A stretch of 64,000 nucleotides of DNA. Origin: HNR sp040400085 (GTDB taxonomy: Bacteria; Actinomycetota; Actinomycetes; Actinomycetales; Microbacteriaceae). Shown here one piece after another: positions 46,099-55,544 of the stretch. The notes under the pieces are model-generated. The model saw only the letters and a program-made list of their open reading frames with translations. It was not told the DNA's origin and made no database searches. Each line of letters starts with the position of its first letter. The first letter of the stretch is position 1. The stretch is from positions 51,349-115,348 of the forward strand of contig JBBAQX010000006.1 of the NCBI GenBank assembly GCA_040400085.1, given 5' to 3'. The position numbers were made by a program, and so were the translations under genes.

Positions 46099-46145
46099 TC
46101 GCGAAGCCTAGAGATTATACAGAGAAATAAAGGAATTTAGACACC

Positions 46146-46631
46146 GTGGCTACTATTGCAGACCAGCTCGAGGCAGCGCCCGAGAACTTCACCACCGAGA
46201 CCCCGGCTGAGGCCGCTCCCAAGGCAGCTCGCCCCGCGCTGAGCGTTCCCGGAGCAGCTGTTGGACGTCGTAAGCAGGCTATTGCCCGCGTGCGCCTCGT
46301 TCCCGGCACCGGAAAGATCACCGTCAACGGACGCGAGATCGAAGATTACTTCCCCAACAAGCTGCACCAGCAGCTGATCAACGACCCCTTCACCCTTCTT
46401 GACCTGGTTGGCGGATACGACGTTATCGCCCGCATCTCAGGTGGAGGACCCTCGGGTCAGGCCGGAGCGCTTCGCCTCGGAATCGCCCGTTCGTTGAACG
46501 AGATCGATGAAGAGAACAACCGTCCGGCACTTAAGAAGGCCGGATTCCTGAGCCGCGACGCTCGCGTGAAAGAGCGTAAGAAGGCCGGACTCAAGAAGGC
46601 CCGTAAGGCTCCTCAGTACTCGAAGCGTTAA
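46146..46631 (+). CDS. rpsI: 30S ribosomal protein S9
   Basis: It starts at GTG 46146 with AAGGAA upstream and has 161 residues. About 35 Ala/Glu-rich residues precede the S9 core (GRRKQAIARVRLVPGTGKI). The C-terminal RKKAGLKKARKAPQYSKR reaches the P-site tRNA. Confidence 0.97.
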   Translation: MATIADQLEAAPENFTTETPAEAAPKAARPALSVPGAAVGRRKQAIARVRLVPGTGKITVNGREIEDYFPNKLHQQLINDPFTLLDLVGGYDVIARISGGGPSGQAGALRLGIARSLNEIDEENNRPALKKAGFLSRDARVKERKKAGLKKARKAPQYSKR

Positions 46632-46649
46632 GCCGAGTCGGACTATACA

Positions 46650-47996
46650 GTGCGTCGCCTTTTTGGCACGGACGGTGTCCGCGGTCTCGCCGGGATTGAC
46701 GTTACAGCCGACCTGGCACTCGGGCTTGCTCAAGCAGCAGCCCGGGTGCTGGGTCGTTCTGCACGTGAGGAGAGCCGTCGGCCCGTAGCCGTCATTGCAC
46801 GAGACCCCCGCGTCTCTGGTGAGTTCATTGCCGCCGCGGTGGCGGCAGGACTCGCAAGCTCAGGTGTCGATGTTCTCGATGCCGGAGTTATCCCTACCCC
46901 GGCAGCAGCGTTCTTGGTCGCCGATGTGGATGCAGATTTTGGTGTGATGGTTTCGGCCTCGCACAATCCCGCACCCGATAATGGCATCAAGTTTTTTGCG
47001 CGCGGTGGTAAGAAGCTGCCAGACGATGTCGAAGACATGATTGAGGCAGCTCTTTCGGAGCCTAAACTTAGTCCTACCGGCCGTGAGGTCGGGCGTATCC
47101 GTCGATTTGCGGATGCCGAGGATCGTTACGTCGTTCACCTCCTTGGTACTCTCCCCGGCTCTCTCGCTGGCGTGCACGTTGTTCTTGACTGCGCACACGG
47201 CGCTGCCGCGGGGATCTCACCCGATACCTTCAAGGCAGCTGGTGCGAAAGTGACCGTGATGGGTAACGACCCTGACGGCTTCAACATTAACGACGGAGTG
47301 GGCTCGACTCACCTAGATCAGCTCTCTGCCGCGGTACTTGAACATGGTGCCGACTTAGGTATAGCCCACGACGGCGATGCCGATCGCTGCCTTGCGGTAG
47401 ACCATGAGGGCACTATCGTAGACGGCGATATGATCATGGCGATCCTTGCGATCTCTATGTCGGAACGTGGCCTTCTGAAGGATCACACGCTGGTGGCCAC
47501 CGTGATGAGCAACCTGGGCCTTCGTATCGCGATGAGCGATCGGGGGATCTCGATTGTCGAGACGGGAGTGGGCGACCGCTACGTTCTCGAGGCGCTCAAC
47601 GCGGGTAATTTCTCGCTCGGTGGGGAACAATCTGGCCACGTGATCATGAGCGAGCACGCTACGACCGGTGACGGCGTCTTGACAGGTCTTCAGATTGTCG
47701 CCGAGATGGTGCGCACGGGTAAGAGCCTGAAAGAGTTGGCGGCCAGTATGACCGTCTATCCGCAGATCTTGCTGAACGTGCGTGATGTCGATCGCACCAA
47801 GGTCAAGACCGACGAGGTTATTGCCCAAGCGGTGACTCAGGCGGAAATTGTTCTGGGTGAGACAGGCCGCGTGCTCTTGCGCCCGTCAGGAACCGAGCCC
47901 GTTGTGCGGGTCATGGTTGAGGCCGCTGAGCAGAGCGTTGCAGAGCAGCTGGCCAACGACCTTGCGGATGTTGTGCGGGCCCGTACCTCGCTTTAG
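46650..47996 (+). CDS. glmM: Phosphoglucosamine mutase
   Basis: It converts glucosamine-6-P to glucosamine-1-P for UDP-GlcNAc and peptidoglycan. It has 448 residues from GTG 46650 (MRRLFGTDGVRGLAG). The phospho-Ser is Ser104 in VSASHNPAPDNG; the metal loop DGDADR is near 245 and the phosphate loop LRPSGTEPVVRV near the end. It lies 18 bases after rpsI and may share its transcript. glmS, which makes its substrate, is 10 kb downstream. Confidence 0.98.
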   Translation: MRRLFGTDGVRGLAGIDVTADLALGLAQAAARVLGRSAREESRRPVAVIARDPRVSGEFIAAAVAAGLASSGVDVLDAGVIPTPAAAFLVADVDADFGVMVSASHNPAPDNGIKFFARGGKKLPDDVEDMIEAALSEPKLSPTGREVGRIRRFADAEDRYVVHLLGTLPGSLAGVHVVLDCAHGAAAGISPDTFKAAGAKVTVMGNDPDGFNINDGVGSTHLDQLSAAVLEHGADLGIAHDGDADRCLAVDHEGTIVDGDMIMAILAISMSERGLLKDHTLVATVMSNLGLRIAMSDRGISIVETGVGDRYVLEALNAGNFSLGGEQSGHVIMSEHATTGDGVLTGLQIVAEMVRTGKSLKELAASMTVYPQILLNVRDVDRTKVKTDEVIAQAVTQAEIVLGETGRVLLRPSGTEPVVRVMVEAAEQSVAEQLANDLADVVRARTSL

Positions 47997-48044
47997 CGGC
48001 TGGTTCTTGCAGCTAGCGTGGCTAATCGATTTGCTTATTAACCT

Positions 48045-48108
48045 AATCTGCTCGCCCCAGATTGCGAATACCGTGAGTGTATCGCAGTCCGGGACGAGCA
48101 GATTTTTT
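48045..48108 (+). terminator. glmM terminator
   Basis: AATCTGCTCG and CGAGCAGATT pair, with a T-run to 48108 and an inner imperfect stem (ATTGCGAATAC with GTGTATCGCAGT). It is one of the few intrinsic terminators here with a real T-tract. Confidence 0.85.
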
Positions 48109-48131
48109 GTGTCTAGCGCTGTCTGAGGCGT

Positions 48132-48638
48132 CTAGCGTGCTGCGCCTGCGAGAGTGCCTGTTATCTTCCCCGCGGGGTCCATAATGATGCAGGAAATCAG
48201 GCGGTCCCCGTCATCCCAGCTAGCCTGGGTGGGGTAGTAGAACGAATAGTCAAGCGCGGAATCTGCATAAGCAATTCCAGCGAAGGACTGGAATTCTGAT
48301 TCACATCCGGTTGTGCCCTGCTCGTCGATTGATGCGGCTCCAGGGAACGTATCTCCCTCAATTTTGAAATCGTGGAATACTTCGTAGTCGTGGGACTCTG
48401 TGCAGGGAACCGCGGGCACGTTAGAGACCTCTTCCGCGTCTGGGTTATCTTCGTTTATGCAATCCCCAACTTTGATGCTGAAAACATCGGCGTTACCGCC
48501 GGCGACGACCTCTCCCGTTTCACCATCTCGCTGGGCGGGCATAAAGGATTGGATAATGCTGCAGCCGCTGAGCGCAAGCGTGGTTGCGAGTGCTGCTGTG
48601 ATGATGAGTGTGCGGCGTATGCCTGGCACGGTTGACAT
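48132..48638 (-). CDS. Septum_form-domain lipoprotein
   Basis: It has 168 residues. The signal peptide ends in the lipobox LSGC (Cys26). The mature part has the pattern IKVGDCIN, then VPCTESHDYEVFHDF, then a second Cys pair, typical of Septum_form family proteins in actinobacteria. It is predicted to be anchored outside the membrane. Its role is not established; despite the family name a link to septation is not proven. GGAG precedes the ATG. Confidence 0.82.
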   Translation of the reverse strand: MSTVPGIRRTLIITAALATTLALSGCSIIQSFMPAQRDGETGEVVAGGNADVFSIKVGDCINEDNPDAEEVSNVPAVPCTESHDYEVFHDFKIEGDTFPGAASIDEQGTTGCESEFQSFAGIAYADSALDYSFYYPTQASWDDGDRLISCIIMDPAGKITGTLAGAAR

Positions 48639-48816
48639 TAAAGCTCCGTTTCAAAGTTTTATCTGATGACTGGTTGTTTCTTGGTGCGTGGCGATAGCGC
48701 CTCACATATAAGACGCAGAAAGCGCGAAAAAGTTACGTTTTGCTATCCCCGAAAAAGATTGTACGTGATGTAGCAAGTTTTTGGTGACAACATTAAAAAT
48801 GTATGGTTCGCAATGG

Positions 48817-49614
48817 CTAAGCCAAATAACTCAACAACAACGGGGTAAGGCCAGTCGGGTGTAAGTCTTCGGGCCAGCCTTCAACATCATTTCCGAACCG
48901 ATGCGCAACGACGAATGAAGCAGTCTCCTCGGCGGAGTCGCCGCCGTGACCGCCCTCGTCGAGGTGGCCGTGATCGGTTGTGACCACAAGCATCCAATCC
49001 TCGCCTGTGAGCTCGACTCGTCTTTCGATGGTGGCCCTGATGCGCGCGAGATGCGCATCCACTCGGCGAATCGCGGCCACGTACTCCGCGGACCGCGCTC
49101 CGTAAATGTGTGCGCTGTCGTCAGTGTCACACATGTAAATAAAGCTCATATCCGGTCCATCCGAGGCGAGGGCCGCCACGGTAAAGTCCACCAGCTCAGC
49201 GTCGACAGTCTGGTAACCATAGGTCTCGCCATCGCGCACGATCACGCGGTGTACGCCGGCTCGCTGTTGTTCCTTGCGCTCGAAGATGACCGGACCCACG
49301 TCGCCCGGGTCAACGAGGGCAGGCCAACCCGCAGCGGCAAAAGTGCTCGACCGATACGCATAGTATGCCTGGCTGAGCAGATCGGGGTAACCTGCAAGGC
49401 GGCTGCCCACAAAGGAATTATCGCTGATTCCGTGTTCGGAGTAACTTGAACCCGTGAGCAGGGTGGACCAGCTCGGGCCGGAAATGGTTGGCACCTCGGT
49501 ACGCAGGGTGGTGTGCCGACCCGATTCCGCAAGCGAGAAAAGGGTTGGGGCGGCATCGTTTTCCGCAGCTACGTCTAAGCGGAGCCCGTCGATTCCTACC
49601 AGGCAGATTTTCAT
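48817..49614 (-). CDS. Alkaline-phosphatase-superfamily phosphodiesterase/hydrolase
   Basis: The 265-residue protein has metal-site motifs of the nucleotide pyrophosphatase/phosphonoacetate hydrolase group: GIDGLRLD at the start, the nucleophile region VPTISGPSWSTLLTG near 42-56, CDTDDSAHIYG, and TTDHGHLDEGGHG. No signal peptide, so it is probably cytoplasmic. It is the last gene of the ABC importer operon, 42 bases downstream, so it may act on the imported compound (a phosphonate or phosphodiester). The substrate is inferred only. Confidence 0.82.
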   Translation of the reverse strand: MKICLVGIDGLRLDVAAENDAAPTLFSLAESGRHTTLRTEVPTISGPSWSTLLTGSSYSEHGISDNSFVGSRLAGYPDLLSQAYYAYRSSTFAAAGWPALVDPGDVGPVIFERKEQQRAGVHRVIVRDGETYGYQTVDAELVDFTVAALASDGPDMSFIYMCDTDDSAHIYGARSAEYVAAIRRVDAHLARIRATIERRVELTGEDWMLVVTTDHGHLDEGGHGGDSAEETASFVVAHRFGNDVEGWPEDLHPTGLTPLLLSYLA

Positions 49615-49656
49615 AGTTCTATCTTTCTAATGCTAAATGTGGAGATATGAGAAAAA

Positions 49657-50733
49657 TTAGGCGACGTCAATGAGCGTTCTTGACGACCGAGGGCTGACCT
49701 CGATGCGGTCGCTGAGCGAAAACTCGGCCGCGACGTGAGAGGGGACATCGATGCGAAGCTGATACGGCATCCCCCTCATCGAGACCGACACGCTCGTCAT
49801 CGGCCCGCGCAGGGTCATCGACTCGATAGAGCCGGGGCCTTCGGGATTACGTGACACGGCCAGGTCTTCCGGACGAATGAGCGCGACCAGCGAGCCTTGT
49901 TGCGAGCCGGCCGCTTCGCCCAGCTGCGGAAGCTCGCTCAGGTTCTGCGCGGTGAGGGGTCTCCCCAGGACGGTTACAGAATTGCCAGCGAGCAAAGCCG
50001 GTATGCGATTTACCACGCCGACAAACTCCGAGACAAAAACTGAGGCCGGATTCTGGTACACCGCTGCGGGGGTATCGATCTGTTCGATCTTGCCCTCGCG
50101 CATCACACCAACCCGGTCCGCGATTGTCAGCGCTTCTTCCTGGTCATGGGTGACGAGAAGCGTTGTCGTGCCCGCCTCGGTCTGAATCCTGCGGATCTCT
50201 TCGCGCAGTTGGACCCTGACCTTGGCATCGAGCGCGGAGAGCGGTTCATCAAGGAGCAGGACCTGGGGTTCGACGGCGAGGGCGCGGGCGAGCGCCACAC
50301 GCTGCTGCTGCCCGCCGGATAGCTGGTGAGGGTACTTGTCCATGTGGTCCGTGAGGCCAACAGTGTCAAGTAATTCTCCCGACCTAGTCTGTCGCGCTGC
50401 CGCAGCGCTTCCTCGAACCCGGAGGCCATAAGCCACGTTTTCACGGGCCGTCAGATGGGGGAAGAGGCTATACGACTGGAAGACGATGCCGACCCCGCGC
50501 TGACGTACGCTCGACTTGGTCACATCCCGGCCGCCGATCCGTACTTCCCCACTGTCGGGTTGCTCGAATCCGGCGAGCACGCGGAGAACGGTGGTTTTGC
50601 CGCAGCCTGACGGGCCGAGCAGAGCAACGAGTTCCCCGTCGTGGAGGTCGAGGCTGAGGTCGCTCAATACTTGGCGTTTTCCAAAAGACTTGTTGATCCC
50701 GTGTAACGAGATACCTGTTGCAGTACTTTTCAT
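49657..50733 (-). CDS. ABC transporter ATP-binding protein (PotA/phosphonate-type importer)
   Basis: It has 358 residues: Walker A GPSGCGKTTVLR (about 39-50), signature LSGGQQQRVALARAL, Walker B VLLLDEPLSALD, and a C-terminal TOBE domain (about 240-358). It powers the two permeases encoded just upstream and overlaps the second by 4 bases (ATGA). Confidence 0.92.
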   Translation of the reverse strand: MKSTATGISLHGINKSFGKRQVLSDLSLDLHDGELVALLGPSGCGKTTVLRVLAGFEQPDSGEVRIGGRDVTKSSVRQRGVGIVFQSYSLFPHLTARENVAYGLRVRGSAAAARQTRSGELLDTVGLTDHMDKYPHQLSGGQQQRVALARALAVEPQVLLLDEPLSALDAKVRVQLREEIRRIQTEAGTTTLLVTHDQEEALTIADRVGVMREGKIEQIDTPAAVYQNPASVFVSEFVGVVNRIPALLAGNSVTVLGRPLTAQNLSELPQLGEAAGSQQGSLVALIRPEDLAVSRNPEGPGSIESMTLRGPMTSVSVSMRGMPYQLRIDVPSHVAAEFSLSDRIEVSPRSSRTLIDVA

Positions 50734-51584
50734 TCTTTACCTACTTTGAGCGAAGCGTGCTTTGTACGGGATGTTCGTGGGGAGGCGCTCCGTCTGGTCG
50801 CCAGGGAGAGCGCGATGAGGATGACCCAGGTGCCGAGGATCGACAAGAACGAAAGCGCAGCTGCCGCCCGCGGCTGGCTCGCCCCGATCTGAACCATGTA
50901 GACGGGAAAGGTCGAGTGCAGCAGAAGACTGGCGAGCGCAAACTCTCCGAGAACCAAGGCAACGCACAGCAGCGATGCGCTCAGAAGGGCGGCCTTGAGA
51001 TTGGGCAGGATTGCCCTCCACAACGTGTGAAACGCACCGGCGCCCAGACTGGTGCTGGCGGAATACAGCGTCTTGAGGTCGAGCGCGCGCATACCCGCAT
51101 CGATGCTGCGATACGTGAGCGGAAGCGCAAGAACGACGTAGAAAGGTACCAGCGAATAGATGCTCACCAAAAAGCCAGGCGCTACCGCACGGAAAAATAG
51201 GCTGGCACCCCCGACCAACGCGATGGCAGGAATCACATAGGGCACAACCGAAAGCCACTCCGCCACGGGAAGCAGCCTCGGCGCCCTGATATGTAACCAC
51301 AGAAGCGTGGGCACGAGGAGGGCCAACGAGCAGAGCGTTGCGAGTATCGCTAATTGGATGCTCGCAAGCAGCCCCGGCAGGAACGCCGAGTCGCGACCGA
51401 CAAGCGCGAGCGAGTCAAGGGTGAACGGCTGTCCCGGCAGGCTGAAACCAAAGGAAGCCGAAGCCACGAGTGGCACGAAGAACAAGACGAGCGCGACGAT
51501 GAAGATGACGATCTGTACCCACGAACAACGGGCATCCGTTCGTGAAGAGGCGGGGCGAACGTTGCTCTGGTCTAGGACAACCAT
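50730..51584 (-). CDS. ABC transporter permease (second subunit)
   Basis: It has 284 residues, six or so membrane segments and the EAA-like loop RALDLKTLYSASTSLGAGAFHTLWR. It overlaps the first permease by 13 bases and the ATPase by 4. Confidence 0.88.
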   Translation of the reverse strand: MVVLDQSNVRPASSRTDARCSWVQIVIFIVALVLFFVPLVASASFGFSLPGQPFTLDSLALVGRDSAFLPGLLASIQLAILATLCSLALLVPTLLWLHIRAPRLLPVAEWLSVVPYVIPAIALVGGASLFFRAVAPGFLVSIYSLVPFYVVLALPLTYRSIDAGMRALDLKTLYSASTSLGAGAFHTLWRAILPNLKAALLSASLLCVALVLGEFALASLLLHSTFPVYMVQIGASQPRAAAALSFLSILGTWVILIALSLATRRSASPRTSRTKHASLKVGKE

Positions 51585-52519
51585 CGACGGGATTTCCTCT
51601 CGAGAAGTGAGCGCAGGCTCAGGGCGGCCACGACAATCGCGATCATGCCGGTCACGAGTGCTGCGCCGAAGCTTTCGTCGAGCATCACATTGCCCGAGAC
51701 GAAAAAGCCGATCAGCATCGGCACCAGATTTAGCTGGCTGCCGCCTAAGGCGTATGCTGTCGCGTACGCGCTAAACGAATTTGCGAAAAGCAGGAGCAGA
51801 GAGCCCGCGACGGCCGGCCACATGATCGGCACGACGACATCGCGCAGGTACTGAAAACGAGACGCCCCAAGGCTCATCGCGGCCTCTGACCATTGTTTCT
51901 TCAGGGCGCCGAAGGCGGGAAGGATCAGCACGGTCATCAACGGTACTTGGAAATAGAGATAGACAAGAGCTAAGCCCCAGAACGACGATAATCGGATGTT
52001 ATCGCTCAGGTCCCAGCCTGTGCTGTCTCTCAGCATGACGGTGATTGAACCCTGCGCTCCGACTGCTGCGATGAAAGCGAACGCGAGAGGAACTCCGCCC
52101 ATCTGTGAGGCCAAAGCGGAGAACGACAGGACCAGGCTACGTAGCCACCTGGGACGGTCAGCTGTTACGAGAGCCCACGCGAGCACGAGCCCAAGGATGC
52201 CCCCCGCGACAGCCGTCACGACAGAAAGATTGATAGTGCTGGCAAAAGCATCCACGTATTGAGGGGCGAAGAGCTTTCCGATGGCGTCAAACGAGAACGA
52301 GCCCTTGGGGGTAAGGCTCGTCCATACGTTCACCACGATTGGCGCGACGAGGAAGACCCCCACAAAGGCCAGAAACGGCAGAAGACCGAGCCAATCGATC
52401 AGCCTCGACAGGTTCCGGGGCCGCCGCCCAGCCTTCTCGGCTGGGGCGGCGGTCGGTTGGGCAGAGGGCTGGGCCTCTGCCGAGGCGATATCAGACGGAC
52501 TGTCGGATACCGTTGTCAC
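51572..52519 (-). CDS. ABC transporter permease (first subunit)
   Basis: It has 315 residues from GTG 52519 (overlapping the binding-protein stop as GTGA). A Pro/Ala-rich N-terminus precedes six membrane segments. The EAA loop SEAAMSLGASRFQYLRDVVVP is present. It pairs with the next permease as a heterodimer. Confidence 0.88.
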   Translation of the reverse strand: MTTVSDSPSDIASAEAQPSAQPTAAPAEKAGRRPRNLSRLIDWLGLLPFLAFVGVFLVAPIVVNVWTSLTPKGSFSFDAIGKLFAPQYVDAFASTINLSVVTAVAGGILGLVLAWALVTADRPRWLRSLVLSFSALASQMGGVPLAFAFIAAVGAQGSITVMLRDSTGWDLSDNIRLSSFWGLALVYLYFQVPLMTVLILPAFGALKKQWSEAAMSLGASRFQYLRDVVVPIMWPAVAGSLLLLFANSFSAYATAYALGGSQLNLVPMLIGFFVSGNVMLDESFGAALVTGMIAIVVAALSLRSLLERKSRRWLS

Positions 52520-53643
52520 TTGATTTGAACCTTCTGGGCCCAGTTTTCGGCGATTTTCTCGTTGGCCTGTGCCCCCTGATCGATGGTGGGGAAAGAAATC
52601 TTATCGAGGATGTCCGCGTCCGGCAGCATCGAGAGCGCCTTATCGCTGAGCTTGCCAGCGTCTTTGAGCTCCTGGTAACGAGCGGGAACTGCGCCGCCGA
52701 GGGCATATTGTTCCGAGCCTTCGTCGCTGGTGAGCCAATCCACCCACAGACGGCCAGCATTGGGCTGGGGGCTGTTAACGGTCACGGGCTGAGCGTAGTA
52801 ATTTCCATAGACTCCGTCGCTCGGGACGATCATCTCGAAGTTGATACCCGATTGCTCAATTTGATCTTTCGCGCCGATCAGGTTGTAGTTCCAATCGAAA
52901 ACAACCGCAGCCTCGCCCGTGCTGAGAGCAGCGGCGGGCGAAGTGATATTGACAAGGTTGCCCGAGTCCGCGAGCTTCTGGAAGTAATCGATGCCCGGCT
53001 CGATATCGTCTAGGCTTCCACCGTTTGCCAACGACGCTGCCATCACTGTCGCGATAGAGGACGCGCCCTTACGAGGGTCACCCGGAAGCGCAATTTTTCC
53101 CTTGTACTTCGGGTCGAGCAAATCCTTAAACGTTTTCGGGGCATCCACCATATCTGTGTTGACGCCCATACTGATCACGCCGTAGTACGCGCCGACCCAC
53201 ATGCCGTCAGGATCCTTAAGCTCCGTAGGGATCTTCTCGAAGTTGCTCGGCTTATACGCCTCGATGAGCCCCTGGTCGATAGCTGGGGTCGTGAATGAGT
53301 AGCCGATGTCAAGGACATCAGGCTGGGTGGCCTGGCCCTTGAGCGTCTTTACTGATTGCAGTTCCTCAGCGCTTGAGGCATCTGGGCTCGCAACATCGAT
53401 TTTCACCCCGTACTTTTCCTCGAACTCGGCAAAGTGGCCCTTGTAGTTGGCCCAATCGTCAGGTACAGCAATGAGCTGAACCCTTCCCTCTTCTTTGGCA
53501 TTCGCCGTGATCTCTTCGAGATTAGCGCCGACCGCCGAGTTGCTACCGTCGGAGGACTCGGTTGTCGAGCCGCTGCACGCGCTGAGCGTGAGCGAAAAAG
53601 CCAGGGCTGCAGCAGCCGCTGTTACTAGTTTCTTGGTGAGCAT
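52516..53643 (-). CDS. ABC transporter substrate-binding lipoprotein
   Basis: The start is ATG 53643 with GGAGAAAG upstream. The 375-residue product has a lipoprotein signal ending SLTLSACSG and a two-lobe binding fold of the family that includes iron, polyamine, thiamine and 2-aminoethylphosphonate binders (TQPDVLDIGYSFTTPAIDQG, LPGDPRKGASS). With the hydrolase in the operon a phosphonate or phosphate ester is the favoured substrate, but polyamine or thiamine cannot be excluded. Confidence 0.87.
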   Translation of the reverse strand: MLTKKLVTAAAAALAFSLTLSACSGSTTESSDGSNSAVGANLEEITANAKEEGRVQLIAVPDDWANYKGHFAEFEEKYGVKIDVASPDASSAEELQSVKTLKGQATQPDVLDIGYSFTTPAIDQGLIEAYKPSNFEKIPTELKDPDGMWVGAYYGVISMGVNTDMVDAPKTFKDLLDPKYKGKIALPGDPRKGASSIATVMAASLANGGSLDDIEPGIDYFQKLADSGNLVNITSPAAALSTGEAAVVFDWNYNLIGAKDQIEQSGINFEMIVPSDGVYGNYYAQPVTVNSPQPNAGRLWVDWLTSDEGSEQYALGGAVPARYQELKDAGKLSDKALSMLPDADILDKISFPTIDQGAQANEKIAENWAQKVQIK

Positions 53644-53822
53644 TCTTTCTCCAGTGTCTGCGGGAGGACTGAGCCCACCCGATCGACACAAGAATCACAC
53701 TCGATTTCAACCGGGAAGCAACTGGGAAGTATCTGGCGAATAGACGCAGGGTAAACAATGGGTTGGAACAGCCATCGACTTCAGCTGCGTCAAGCAGCCG
53801 AATAGTCTCTCCGCCGAAGCGC

Positions 53823-55544
53823 CTATCGATCGAATCGCCCTGCTAGCAAGGCATGCAGCAGGGGCAAGACCGAAGCGCCTATCAACACCGTGCCAAAGGT
53901 GGGGTCGTCCGCACGGACAATCGCCCCGGCGATGAGCAACGCGCCGAAGAGCGTCGCCGAAACTATCCTTCGTGCTGTTCGTTCGAGCCGCGCGACCCGG
54001 CGTTCGAGGCGTGGGGTGTTGACCGCGATAGTGCCGTCCTCGATGCGGGTGACCAGGGCATCCATTCGCTTGGGGAGCCGCCACGCGATCCCCGCAATCT
54101 CGAGGGCCTGCTTTCCGATGTCCTTCACTACGTTTCCGCGTTCGTCGCGCAACAGCTGCGACGCATAAGGTTCGACGGAATCCCAGAGGTTGAAGGCCGG
54201 ATTAAGTGCGCTGCACACCCCCGAGACCAGTGACATCGCTCTGAGGATCAGGAGGAAGTTTTCGGGGAGTTGGAACGGCAAAGAGCGCACGACATCCCCA
54301 AATTGAATAGCGAAGTCCCGGAACTCGCGCGGGTCAACCTCTTTGAGCTCGGCGAAACCCATGCCGCCGAAGCGGGCGAAGAGCTGCGTCATGGCCTGTT
54401 CAAGCTCGGTGGTCTCGGCCGAGGGGAGTAGCACGCCCACATCTTGTATTCCGTTGACCAGGCCCTTGCCATCGCGTGAGGCCGCGGCGATCAGTAGCTT
54501 GCGCAGGCCGCTGCGAGTGCCTGCTGGGACGTGGCCCATCATCCCGAAATCGATGAAGGTCAGCTTCCAGGGGCGCTCGGACTCCGGGTCGGTAGCCGGC
54601 GTCACAAAGATGTTGCCGGGGTGCGGGTCCGCGTGGAAGAAACCGTTCGTGAAGAGCTGGTCGAACATCACCTCCGCGAAGACGGGTGCGACGTCTGCCG
54701 GGTCGATGCCGGCCGCGCGTAGGGCATGGGTGTCTGTTATCTTGATTGCGGTGACGTCCTCGAGAGTGAGGATGCGCCTCGTGCTTCGTTCCCACACAAT
54801 ACGTGGTACCTCCACGCGGTGATCGCCCGCGAAATCTTCGGCGAAGCGTTCGGAATTTGCCGCTTCGTTGAGATAATCGATCTCTTCGAGGCTTGTCTGC
54901 GCGAACTCCTCAACGAGCGACGGCATGTCGACGCGGCGTGAGACGATTCGCACGCGGCTAAGCCATCCGCCGACCTTGCGCAGCGCGGCGAGATCAACGG
55001 CTACGATCTGGTCGATGCCGGGTCGCTGTACTTTGAGTACGACCGCGCTGAGGCCGGTGTCTTCGGCATCCTGCTGCGTGAGCGTTGCCCTGTGCGCCTG
55101 ACCGAGCGAGGCCGCGGCGATCGGCGTTTCGTCTACCGTGGCGAACGCCATGTCGAGTGGCATTCCCAGTTCCTGCTCGGCCAGCGCGCGAATCGCGGGG
55201 AAGTCAACCGGGGGAACCTCGTCTTGCAGGCCCTCGAGTTCCGCCGTGATCTCGGGCGGCAGCACGTCGAGCCTCGACGACATGTACTGGCCGACCTTGA
55301 TCATCAACCCGCCCAGGTCTATCGCGAGAACGTGAAACCGTTGCGCGAAGCGACGCATTCGCTTCGATCGGCTGCGTTCAGCTAATCTCGCGAGCCCGAT
55401 GCGGGGTAGAAGAATCTCAAACCACCAGGTGACGGCGAGGTTCCATCCGGCAAATCGTAGGATGCGGCGGTAACGGGCACGGGAATCTCCTGCGCCGGGT
55501 ATCGATTCTTCTCGATCCCGACGAACCGACGGCACCCGCGTCAA
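53823..55544 (-). CDS. ABC1/UbiB-family atypical kinase
   Basis: It has 573 residues from TTG 55544 (4-base TTGA overlap with the PadR gene). Signatures: KVGQYMSSR (KxGQ motif, about 82), the Ala-rich loop AAASLGQAHRA, HADPHPGN (about 300) and FIDFGMMGH (about 325). Two C-terminal hydrophobic segments (about 525-570) would anchor it to the membrane. UbiB proteins are linked to quinone biosynthesis or lipid homeostasis. Co-translation with PadR is unusual and suggests stress-regulated expression. Confidence 0.9.
   Translation of the reverse strand: MTRVPSVRRDREESIPGAGDSRARYRRILRFAGWNLAVTWWFEILLPRIGLARLAERSRSKRMRRFAQRFHVLAIDLGGLMIKVGQYMSSRLDVLPPEITAELEGLQDEVPPVDFPAIRALAEQELGMPLDMAFATVDETPIAAASLGQAHRATLTQQDAEDTGLSAVVLKVQRPGIDQIVAVDLAALRKVGGWLSRVRIVSRRVDMPSLVEEFAQTSLEEIDYLNEAANSERFAEDFAGDHRVEVPRIVWERSTRRILTLEDVTAIKITDTHALRAAGIDPADVAPVFAEVMFDQLFTNGFFHADPHPGNIFVTPATDPESERPWKLTFIDFGMMGHVPAGTRSGLRKLLIAAASRDGKGLVNGIQDVGVLLPSAETTELEQAMTQLFARFGGMGFAELKEVDPREFRDFAIQFGDVVRSLPFQLPENFLLILRAMSLVSGVCSALNPAFNLWDSVEPYASQLLRDERGNVVKDIGKQALEIAGIAWRLPKRMDALVTRIEDGTIAVNTPRLERRVARLERTARRIVSATLFGALLIAGAIVRADDPTFGTVLIGASVLPLLHALLAGRFDR

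Noticed and set aside
52339..53013. 224-codon plus-strand frame opposite the ABC permease and binding protein
   Set aside because: It is antisense to well-supported genes and has no domain or start signal.
53707..54084. 125-codon minus-strand frame near the end of the UbiB-like gene
   Set aside because: It overlaps the 3' end of the UbiB gene in another frame and has no start signal.
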